DNA of 64,000 bases from Marinobacter litoralis. GTDB lineage: Bacteria; Pseudomonadota; Gammaproteobacteria; Pseudomonadales; Oleiphilaceae. Position numbers and translations under genes: made by a program. Of this stretch, positions 17,726-24,380 are shown in pieces (the first letter of the stretch is position 1; every line of letters begins with the position of its first letter). The notes below the pieces were generated by a model, which did no database searches, had not been told where the DNA came from, and was given only the letters and a program-made list of their open reading frames with translations. The stretch spans positions 868,001 through 932,000 of the forward strand of contig NZ_QMDL01000001.1 in NCBI RefSeq assembly GCF_003336705.1, given 5' to 3'.

Positions 17726-18843
17726 TGTACACCGTTCGGGCGCTCAGCGAGGCACAGTTTTTCGCTCTTAAGAACGACTGGGGGCAATTGCTCTCGCGAA
17801 GCGATGCAGACCCTCTGTTTATGAGCTGGCCATGGCAGGCGTCTTGGTGGGAAGTTTGGGGGCACAAGCTACAGCTGAAATTGTTGTTGCTTGCAGTATA
17901 TGACGACGCGGGCCGGCTTATCGCGCTGGCACCTTTATACTTTAGCCGGTACAGAACTCCGATTGGATGGGACTTAAAACGCCTGCACATAATTGGTAAT
18001 GCATGGAAGTTGGGCCCCACCGTACGCACTGAATATATTGGATGTATCTGTGACACTCAGCACAAGCCGCAGGCGCTTGAGGCGTTGTCTGACTATTTAA
18101 AGGGTGAAGCTTGGGATGAGCTTATTCTTGCGGATGCGTTGGGGAGTGAGATAGAAAGTTGGGCCCAAGCACTTGGTAAACAGGTTAACGTCACCTGCCA
18201 CGTTCGCAGTGAGGCTCAGGGGGTCGCTGTTGACACAAGGGGGGGGTATGACGAGTGGCTTACGAGTCTTGGCAAAAACACGCGGCTTAAAGTCTATAAC
18301 CGTCGGTCACTCTTTGAAGGGCAGTTGGGCGGTGAGTTTCAAGCCTGGGAAGATCCTGGCGCCTTTTTGGAACTCCTGAATAATTTCCACGTGGCCCGGT
18401 GGGGGAAGCCGTGTTTTGACCAAGACGCGGTACGATTTCACCAACTCCTTTTAGATAGGCTGACTGACAATCAAAGAGCACAGCTTTCTGTATTGCAGTC
18501 TGATGGAAAAATCTTGTCGGTTCTCTATGACATTCGTGCTGGGGACCGCGTATACAATTTGCAGGCGGGGTTTCTTGAGGAGTTCCACCCTAAGATATCG
18601 GTGGGTACTTTGCATTTGGGTTACTGCATTGAGGCTGCGTTTAGATGCATGGATGTTGCCAGTTATGATTTGTTGGCTGGATCAGGCAAAAACACATTCT
18701 ACAAGAGCCATTTTAAGGGCCAAACTGTTCGATTCACTACAGTTGAATATGTACGTTCTTCTGTCTTAAAGATGGCCTACGGTGCGAGGGGGTATCTGCC
18801 GCAGGGCTTGGTATCGTCCGTTAATCGCTTTTTCAGACTATAA
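17725..18843 (+). CDS. FemAB/BioF2-like acetyltransferase of the XrtA locus
   Basis: A 372-residue protein of the Acetyltransf_6 (BioF2-like, formerly CelD) group. The N-terminal part has PLFMSWPWQASWWEVWGHK. The C-terminal GNAT-like half has LSVLQSDGKILSVLYDIR and YNLQAGFLEEFHPKISVG, followed by YDLLAGSGKNTFYKSHF, a conserved block of the family. Such proteins recur beside exosortase A and probably transfer an acyl or aminoacyl group onto the polysaccharide or its precursor. The exact reaction is not known. The gene is coupled to the GT2 gene (TAATG) and lies 11 bp before xrtA. Confidence 0.75.
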   Translation: MYTVRALSEAQFFALKNDWGQLLSRSDADPLFMSWPWQASWWEVWGHKLQLKLLLLAVYDDAGRLIALAPLYFSRYRTPIGWDLKRLHIIGNAWKLGPTVRTEYIGCICDTQHKPQALEALSDYLKGEAWDELILADALGSEIESWAQALGKQVNVTCHVRSEAQGVAVDTRGGYDEWLTSLGKNTRLKVYNRRSLFEGQLGGEFQAWEDPGAFLELLNNFHVARWGKPCFDQDAVRFHQLLLDRLTDNQRAQLSVLQSDGKILSVLYDIRAGDRVYNLQAGFLEEFHPKISVGTLHLGYCIEAAFRCMDVASYDLLAGSGKNTFYKSHFKGQTVRFTTVEYVRSSVLKMAYGARGYLPQGLVSSVNRFFRL

Positions 18844-18854
18844 ACAGGGCATTT

Positions 18855-20402
18855 ATGAATAGGGAAGGGATTCTAGGGCGCGGTGTTGTAAGGCAACTGT
18901 TGCCATATCTCGTAATGCTGTTTGGGGTTGTGCTGTTAGTCCTACCGACTCTTGAGGGCGTGGTTTCGCGTTGGCTTAAGCTGGATGAATCCTACTCTCA
19001 TGGCTTTCTTTTGCTGGCGGTTTCAGTTTTCCTGACCGTACAGGCCGTTAAACGTCACCCTATTGTTGCCGGCTTCTATCCGTTTTGGCTTGTGCCTTTG
19101 TGTTTGTGTTTGTTGGGCTATTGGCTTGGCGGCCTCATTCGTTTACAGGCATTGCAACAGCTTACCTTAGTGCCAATGCTGCTTAGCGCATTGGCAGTTT
19201 TAATGGGTTGGCGGCAAGTTCGATGGCTAATTATCCCCGTAGGGCTCCTGTTTTTTACAATTCCCGTTTGGGATTTCTTATCGTGGAATCTTCAACTGAT
19301 TACTGTGGCAGTGAACAAGTTTCTGCTTGGGTTACTGGATATTGATTTCGAGGTTGAAGGCGTATTTGTCTATTTGATTGGCGTAGGCACCTTCGAGGTC
19401 GCCCACGGCTGTTCAGGCTTGCGGTATTTGCTGGTTGGTCAGGCGTTGGTATTGATCTACGGTGAGTTGTATCTCTCACGGGTGCGTTCTCGAGTCTTGC
19501 TCTTCTGTTGCGGAGTTGCGTTTGCTCTGGTTGCCAATTGGATTCGGGTGTTTGTCATTATCTATATGGGCTACGAAACCAACATGCAGTCCAGCTTAAT
19601 AGAAGATCACGATAATTTTGGCTGGTGGGTGTTTGCAGCCACTTTGGTGCCACTGTACTTTATTGCCCGGCGGCTTGAGCTACAAGACGAAAAATGTGAG
19701 AGCAATACATCCACTGAAACTACGTTTGTGCAAGAAAGAAAAGCAGTTGGCGTGTCGCTCGGGGTTGTTTTGCTTTGCGTTGGCGTCACTTATGCTGCGC
19801 TACCAGATAAGCGGTCATCGGTTTTGGATCAACCCAAAAGCTACGGTATCGACATTCAGGAGCGGTACGCGCCGGTATTTGGGGCACAGCTTGCAGGCTG
19901 GCGCCCTCAAATTCAAAACCCCGACTGGGCCTATGCGCAAACCCTATTTGATCGTCAGCAGATTTCTACCGACGGTAGCCTGGATGAACAATTCTACTTG
20001 GGCGTTTTTACCTATGAGTTTCAGCGCCATCGTGCTGAGCTGGTCCAGTATACAAACCGTCTTTATGACACGAATTTATGGGTGCCGGAGCAGTTTTATA
20101 AGGTGCCGAGTAAGCTAAATATCCCGATACAAGGAATCACTCTGAAAAGCCTGGCGACGGGCGAGAAGATCCATATCGCATACAGTTATATGGTGGAAGG
20201 GCGATGGGAGACGGATCAATGGCGGGCAAAATTGGCGCAGGTGCTTGGCTTTTTCAGTGAGCGAAGTGACGCAAGCCTTCTAATTGCGGCTGTCCGTTGT
20301 GGTGATTGTACACCTCAGGAGAGCCTGTTGAACTTTGTGGAGACAACGTTCCCGCAATCTGTGTCTTCTATTAACCAGGAGGTTGCCGGGTTATCTGATT
20401 GA
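18855..20402 (+). CDS. xrtA: Exosortase A fused to an EpsI domain
   Basis: A 515-residue inner-membrane protein. Residues 1-275 are the exosortase: about eight membrane segments, with the proposed catalytic triad visible as Cys186 in EVAHGCSGLRYL, Arg231 in ANWIRVFVIIYMGY and His252 in EDHDNFGWWVF. Exosortases are transpeptidase-like enzymes that cleave the PEP-CTERM tail of exported proteins. Residues ~295-515 are an EpsI domain, thought to work in the same process. Fusion of the two is known for XrtA. The gene ends the plus-strand polysaccharide operon. Its last 32 bp overlap the 3' end of the convergent glycosyltransferase gene. Confidence 0.92.
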   Translation: MNREGILGRGVVRQLLPYLVMLFGVVLLVLPTLEGVVSRWLKLDESYSHGFLLLAVSVFLTVQAVKRHPIVAGFYPFWLVPLCLCLLGYWLGGLIRLQALQQLTLVPMLLSALAVLMGWRQVRWLIIPVGLLFFTIPVWDFLSWNLQLITVAVNKFLLGLLDIDFEVEGVFVYLIGVGTFEVAHGCSGLRYLLVGQALVLIYGELYLSRVRSRVLLFCCGVAFALVANWIRVFVIIYMGYETNMQSSLIEDHDNFGWWVFAATLVPLYFIARRLELQDEKCESNTSTETTFVQERKAVGVSLGVVLLCVGVTYAALPDKRSSVLDQPKSYGIDIQERYAPVFGAQLAGWRPQIQNPDWAYAQTLFDRQQISTDGSLDEQFYLGVFTYEFQRHRAELVQYTNRLYDTNLWVPEQFYKVPSKLNIPIQGITLKSLATGEKIHIAYSYMVEGRWETDQWRAKLAQVLGFFSERSDASLLIAAVRCGDCTPQESLLNFVETTFPQSVSSINQEVAGLSD

Positions 20403-21423
20403 GATAGGCCTGCAATCGCTGAATGAACTCACTATGGTTTGAGCGGTACCAAGTGATAGACGCTGTAGACAGTTCTTTGAGCGTGTGTTCGTTTACATTC
20501 AAGACTTCTGCCATGGCCTTCTCAATGGCTGTCTGAGAGACGAAATAACGAGTGCCGAGCCGGAATGGTTCATTCCTTAGGGGTGTAATTAAGAAGCCGC
20601 GCTTTCGGTGGATAACTTCATTCATGGGCGGGGCATCGGTTGTAATGGTGACGCAGCCGTGAGCCATGGCTTCCGCTAGAACTTGCCCGTAACCTTCTAC
20701 TTCTGACGGTATGATCGCTAGTCCAGCCTTTTCCCAAAGCACCGTTAGATCCTTTTCAGGGAGCGACTGATGATGCTGAATATTGGTGGAAAGAGCTGAA
20801 ACTCCTTGTAGGTGTTGTGATACCACTACCAGCTTCGGCCATTCCGGGTGATCTTTCCAACAGTTAACCAGAGCATCCGTGCCTTTGAATTGGCTGTTGC
20901 CCGCAACATGCAGGGCGAGCTCATAGTCTTTATGGAGCGGTTCAGGGTTATCTGGGCAAATGGAGCCGGTGAATCCAAGGTATCGTGAGTTTGAGTGCTT
21001 ACTGGAAAAAATTTCGACAGCCTGGTGGGTTTTGCAAAGAATCTGATCAATAAACCGTAAGTAAGGCAAGCGGGATTCTATAAACCATTCCTGATTCGGA
21101 ATTAGCCAGTGCGTTGCGTTGAGGTGTAACTCCGAGGGGCGCACGTTCTCAAGATGGATGACCAAGTTAATGTCTCGGGCAGACCTGCTTAAGCGCACCA
21201 TTAACCATCTTCTACATAGGTAATAACGGGAGGCGACAGCCTTTGGGAGAGTTCTTTCGAAGGCGAGGCCTCGCAATCGGGAAAGCTTGTTGCGCCATGG
21301 TGGGGTCGGCGGTACGCAACACAGCTCGCACTTGTGCCCAAGTTGTGTCAATGCCATGGATAGTATTTCGGCATCTTTTTGTAGACCACGGCCGCTGCCG
21401 GCGTATACAACCCGTATCTTCAT
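20371..21423 (-). CDS. Glycosyltransferase, GT4-like
   Basis: About 350 residues from the ATG at 21423; an upstream in-frame ATG at 21477 would add 18 residues read through the terminator hairpin at 21439-21465, so it is rejected. MKIRVVYAGSGRGLQKDAEI starts the N-terminal domain. The C-terminal domain has GLAIIPSEVEGYGQVLAEAM with the E-x7-E motif, then PPMNEVIHRKRGFLITPL. It is the only glycosyltransferase here on the minus strand and converges on xrtA with a 32-bp coding overlap. No strong ribosome binding site is seen, so some expression may come from readthrough of the PEP-CTERM gene's terminator. Confidence 0.75.
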   Translation of the reverse strand: MKIRVVYAGSGRGLQKDAEILSMALTQLGHKCELCCVPPTPPWRNKLSRLRGLAFERTLPKAVASRYYLCRRWLMVRLSRSARDINLVIHLENVRPSELHLNATHWLIPNQEWFIESRLPYLRFIDQILCKTHQAVEIFSSKHSNSRYLGFTGSICPDNPEPLHKDYELALHVAGNSQFKGTDALVNCWKDHPEWPKLVVVSQHLQGVSALSTNIQHHQSLPEKDLTVLWEKAGLAIIPSEVEGYGQVLAEAMAHGCVTITTDAPPMNEVIHRKRGFLITPLRNEPFRLGTRYFVSQTAIEKAMAEVLNVNEHTLKELSTASITWYRSNHSEFIQRLQAYLNQITRQPPG

Positions 21424-21438
21424 TTCATCGAGCCAATT

Positions 21439-21465
21439 AAAAAGGCCCTGCAAATGCAGGGCCTT
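21439..21465 (-). terminator. Rho-independent terminator after the PEP-CTERM gene
   Basis: GGCCCTGC and GCAGGGCC form a perfect 8-bp stem around a 4-nt loop, extended by two A-T pairs, and a run of five T follows on the minus strand. It lies 26 bp after the stop of the PEP-CTERM gene and just before the minus-strand glycosyltransferase, so it separates the two. Confidence 0.85.
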
Positions 21466-21490
21466 AAACCATAGCACAATACCATGGATG

Positions 21491-22159
21491 TTATGCTTTT
21501 TTACGGCCTCTCATACGAACCGCAATACCGGCTAAGCCCAGACCAAGCAAGGCAAGTGTGCCCGGCTCAGGAACAGCAGCAGCCTTAACCATTACAAGCA
21601 TGTCGTCGTGGTTATCGTCGACTTGGTTGTTATCATCCAGGCTCAGGATGAACCAGTCTTCTCCTGCATCAAAGATAGAGAAGTTATAGCCGTTGGCTAC
21701 ATTACCTGTACCCATATTGGATACTGATCCGGCTGGATTTCCCCAAGCATCGGAAGAGAAACCAAAATCGAGTTTCGCTAAACCGCCACCGTAAACAACG
21801 CTGAATGTATCTCCCAGCGCACTGGTACCGGTGTTAAAGACTTCTGAGCCTTCGTACAGGAAGGAGCCTGTATAACCGGCTTCCTTACCTAGGTACGTGA
21901 ACGTAAGCTTGAATGGGTCGCTCGATACTGACTCAAGCGAATGAGACAGCAGCACGGTATCCGCGAGGCTGTAGTGTTGGGGTCCGATGAAATCTCCGTT
22001 TGGGATCCCATTTCCGTTTGCGTAGTCGTTATCTGCTGAAACTGCAACAGGTGCCTCTGCAGGGCCTGTGTTTGCAACAACGTCAATATAAGCAGCCTGA
22101 GCAAAACCTGTAACGCCCATCGCCGCCGCCAGTGCTAAACCTTGAGTAAGCTTTTTCAT
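21491..22159 (-). CDS. PEP-CTERM sorting-domain protein (exosortase substrate)
   Basis: About 222 residues. The frame opens at a GTG at 22168, but the ATG at 22159 has GGAGG ten bases upstream and starts the signal peptide (MKKLTQGLALAAAMGV, ending AQA), so I use 22159. The mature part is beta-rich and cysteine-poor, with an Asp/Asn-rich stretch near its end. The C-terminus is a textbook PEP-CTERM signal: VPEPGTLALLGLGLAG followed by an Arg/Lys cluster (RMRGRKK). It should be exported, then cut and retained or released by XrtA together with the polysaccharide. A sigma-54 promoter lies ahead of it and a terminator behind it, so it is probably monocistronic. Confidence 0.93.
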   Translation of the reverse strand: MKKLTQGLALAAAMGVTGFAQAAYIDVVANTGPAEAPVAVSADNDYANGNGIPNGDFIGPQHYSLADTVLLSHSLESVSSDPFKLTFTYLGKEAGYTGSFLYEGSEVFNTGTSALGDTFSVVYGGGLAKLDFGFSSDAWGNPAGSVSNMGTGNVANGYNFSIFDAGEDWFILSLDDNNQVDDNHDDMLVMVKAAAVPEPGTLALLGLGLAGIAVRMRGRKKA

Positions 22160-22209
22160 GTTGTCCACTCCTCCAGTGAGCGATCTTATAAATACTTCAA
22201 TAACTCACT

Positions 22210-22226
22210 AAGCATGCACTATGCCA
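22210..22226 (-). promoter_or_regulatory. Sigma-54 (RpoN) promoter of the PEP-CTERM gene
   Basis: On the minus strand the sequence TGGCATAGTGCATGCTT has GG and GC exactly ten bases apart, as required for the -24/-12 elements (consensus TGGCAC-N5-TTGCT). Transcription would start near 22200, giving an untranslated leader of ~40 nt before the ATG at 22159. PrsR, encoded 5 kb away, is a sigma-54 activator of the type known to control PEP-CTERM genes, so this is its expected target. An activator site upstream could not be defined. Confidence 0.75.
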
Positions 22227-22304
22227 ATATATAACTTGTTGAAATTTAGTCGTTAAATTCGGGCTACTTGAGTGCTATGTAAAGTATCTCGACGACCTGT
22301 ATTC

Positions 22305-24269
22305 TTACTTAACAGAATATTGAACGGGTTCAGAGGGCTCGCTACTCAGCCCGTTATTGTCAATCACCTGGATCGTGAAGAACCAAACCCCGGCGGTTAG
22401 GCCAGTAATCTGGGTGGTTGTCGTCCCTGCTGCCACGTCCAGCGATTGGTTTAATGTTTCGACGTTTTGGCCGTATGAGATCTTGTAGTTCTTGATTTCA
22501 CTGAGGGAGATGCTGCTGCCGTCTACACGTGTGCCGGGTGGTGTCCATGACAGAGTAACGCTGCCGAGCGTGGGATCGCTGGGAGCCGGCTCCGCTGTGT
22601 TGGGCGCATCGGGGGCCGAAACAGTTTCGAGAGTGTAAGGGTGAAGCCCGGATTGATAGGCATCCAAAACAGTGACGCCGCTGTTGTTAAATACCTGTGT
22701 GGCGACCGGCTTTAAAAGGGGTAAACCATAGCGCAACTTGTAAAGGTCATCTATTCCGTCTCCTATGCTGCTTTCAGCAAACTCGCTGTTTAGTGCAAGT
22801 TGTTGAATAACGTTTTGCGGAGCGAGAATCTTGCCGGTGTCGGTTTCGCTGATGGTGAGTTTAGCCGCGGCACCCCAGCCGGATTCGAAATATTCCATGT
22901 TGACAGCAACAGGCTGGTCAGCACCTAGGCTGGCGGTCGCCGTGTATTCTGTGGGCGACTGGTTTTTCCATTGGTCGATTACCAATGTTCCGTTTACGTA
23001 TAACCTCACACCATCGTCGGTGGTGGTGCTAAACGTATACTCTTTCGTGCCTGAACTGTGGGGTGGAGTAAACCAACCTTGCCAGCGGACACTGAACCTG
23101 TCTTTTGGCATGTCAGGGGAAGGTCCACCATTTCCCCAGCTGAAATCGATCTCTGCGTCCTTTTGGCTGTAAACAAACTGGTCAAAGTTGGTTCCTGTAA
23201 AGTATTGACCAACAAAGCCTGGCTCGTACACGGGTTCGGCAAGCGGTGCATCGGTTGCATCGTCGGGATTCGTATTGGCCAAGTATTCATCGAGAGCGCT
23301 GTAGCCGTCTCCGTCGGTGTCATAGCTGGCATCAGCGGGGTTGGTTGGGTCCATTCCAAAGGCGTATTCATATCCATCGGGTATGCCATCGCCATCGGTA
23401 TCTTCCGCGTTAGGATCTGTTCCTGCCCAGTATTCATCCAGCGCGGTCATTAGGTCGTTGTCAGTATCTGAATTCACATCGCTTGGGTTACGTGGGTCTA
23501 GGCCGTGTAGTGTCTCCCAATTGTCGTATAGGTTGTCGCCATCTTCGTCGAGTGGCGGATAAGTATCATTGAAACTCAAGCCTTGTTCAGCATCGAAGTA
23601 ACCGATTTTATAGCCAAGTTTATAGGCTTCAGCTGCCCCCAATTCAGGCTTGGCATCCGGTGCAGTTTTAGCCCAACTGTATAGATGTTCGCCCCGAATC
23701 ACTTGTTGTGAGATGCCGGGGCCAGACCAGGCTACCGTGAAGTGGTCGTCCCAACCGCCTTCTTTGTGGCGAAGCTGAAAGTAATACTTTTTGCCGGCTT
23801 CAAGGAAATGCACGCCAGAGGTTTGGGAGCTGTACCTCGAAAAGTTGTCTAAGGGTGTGGCCATCGTCATAGCAATCTGAACTGCGGCGTCAGGATTCTC
23901 GGTTTCAGAGAGCCATAGTTGAGTTTCGTCGTCACCGCTTAGGTAAAAGGTATATTCGCCAGTGGTGGGGGGCGCGAGGAAGCCTTGAATGAGTGTCCCG
24001 TAGTTGTTACCGCGGCTGGCCGATTGCCGAAGTTCGGTAAACGTGGTCACTTCATCGGGAGCATCAGGGTATTTGTTTGAGTCCAGAAGATTCTGAACGC
24101 TGTTGCCGGATACCGAATCGTAGTACCAAACGTCTACCTGGCCCTTGGTGCTCACTTCAGGAACCGCGGCCGTCGGTGGGAGCTTTTCAATATCCCTGAA
24201 CTGCCAGCTCTGACATCCGCTGACTACTACCACCATCGTGCCTAGCCCCAATGCTTTTATAGTAGCCAT
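22305..24269 (-). CDS. Lipoprotein with two PA14-like domains, calcium-binding repeats and FN3
   Basis: A 654-residue surface or periplasmic lipoprotein. The signal peptide ends in a lipobox (VVVVSGC, Cys19). Residues ~45-200 and ~350-490 are two PA14-like carbohydrate-binding domains (GEYTFYLSGDDETQLWLS; EYTFSTTTDDGVRLYVNG). Between them, at ~240-340, lie thrombospondin type 3-like Asp-rich repeats (DTDGDGIPDGYEYAFGMDP, DTDGDGYSALDEYLANTNP) that bind calcium in known families. A fibronectin type III domain spans ~553-650. Good ribosome binding site (GGTGAGG). Sitting between the PEP-CTERM gene and prsT, it probably binds the exopolysaccharide. The exact role is unknown. Confidence 0.75.
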   Translation of the reverse strand: MATIKALGLGTMVVVVSGCQSWQFRDIEKLPPTAAVPEVSTKGQVDVWYYDSVSGNSVQNLLDSNKYPDAPDEVTTFTELRQSASRGNNYGTLIQGFLAPPTTGEYTFYLSGDDETQLWLSETENPDAAVQIAMTMATPLDNFSRYSSQTSGVHFLEAGKKYYFQLRHKEGGWDDHFTVAWSGPGISQQVIRGEHLYSWAKTAPDAKPELGAAEAYKLGYKIGYFDAEQGLSFNDTYPPLDEDGDNLYDNWETLHGLDPRNPSDVNSDTDNDLMTALDEYWAGTDPNAEDTDGDGIPDGYEYAFGMDPTNPADASYDTDGDGYSALDEYLANTNPDDATDAPLAEPVYEPGFVGQYFTGTNFDQFVYSQKDAEIDFSWGNGGPSPDMPKDRFSVRWQGWFTPPHSSGTKEYTFSTTTDDGVRLYVNGTLVIDQWKNQSPTEYTATASLGADQPVAVNMEYFESGWGAAAKLTISETDTGKILAPQNVIQQLALNSEFAESSIGDGIDDLYKLRYGLPLLKPVATQVFNNSGVTVLDAYQSGLHPYTLETVSAPDAPNTAEPAPSDPTLGSVTLSWTPPGTRVDGSSISLSEIKNYKISYGQNVETLNQSLDVAAGTTTTQITGLTAGVWFFTIQVIDNNGLSSEPSEPVQYSVK

Positions 24270-24331
24270 ACCTCACCTTTATTATGTTTTGAAACATTAA
24301 GTAAAGTATTGTTGCGAAAGAGGGGGGCCGC

Positions 24332-24368
24332 CACCGGCGATTAGGAACGTTTGGTTATGACGCCGGTG
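24332..24368. repeat. Inverted repeat between prsT and the PA14 lipoprotein gene
   Basis: CACCGGCG and CGCCGGTG form a perfect 8-bp stem with a 21-nt loop, just after the stop of prsT. There is no T-run on either side, so it is at best a weak factor-independent terminator; it could be an mRNA-stabilising hairpin or a protein site. Confidence 0.4.
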
Positions 24369-24380
24369 CGGTTATACGAG

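Noticed and set aside
24332..24368. Hairpin after prsT as a strong terminator
   Set aside because: The loop is long and no T-run follows, so it is kept only as an inverted repeat.
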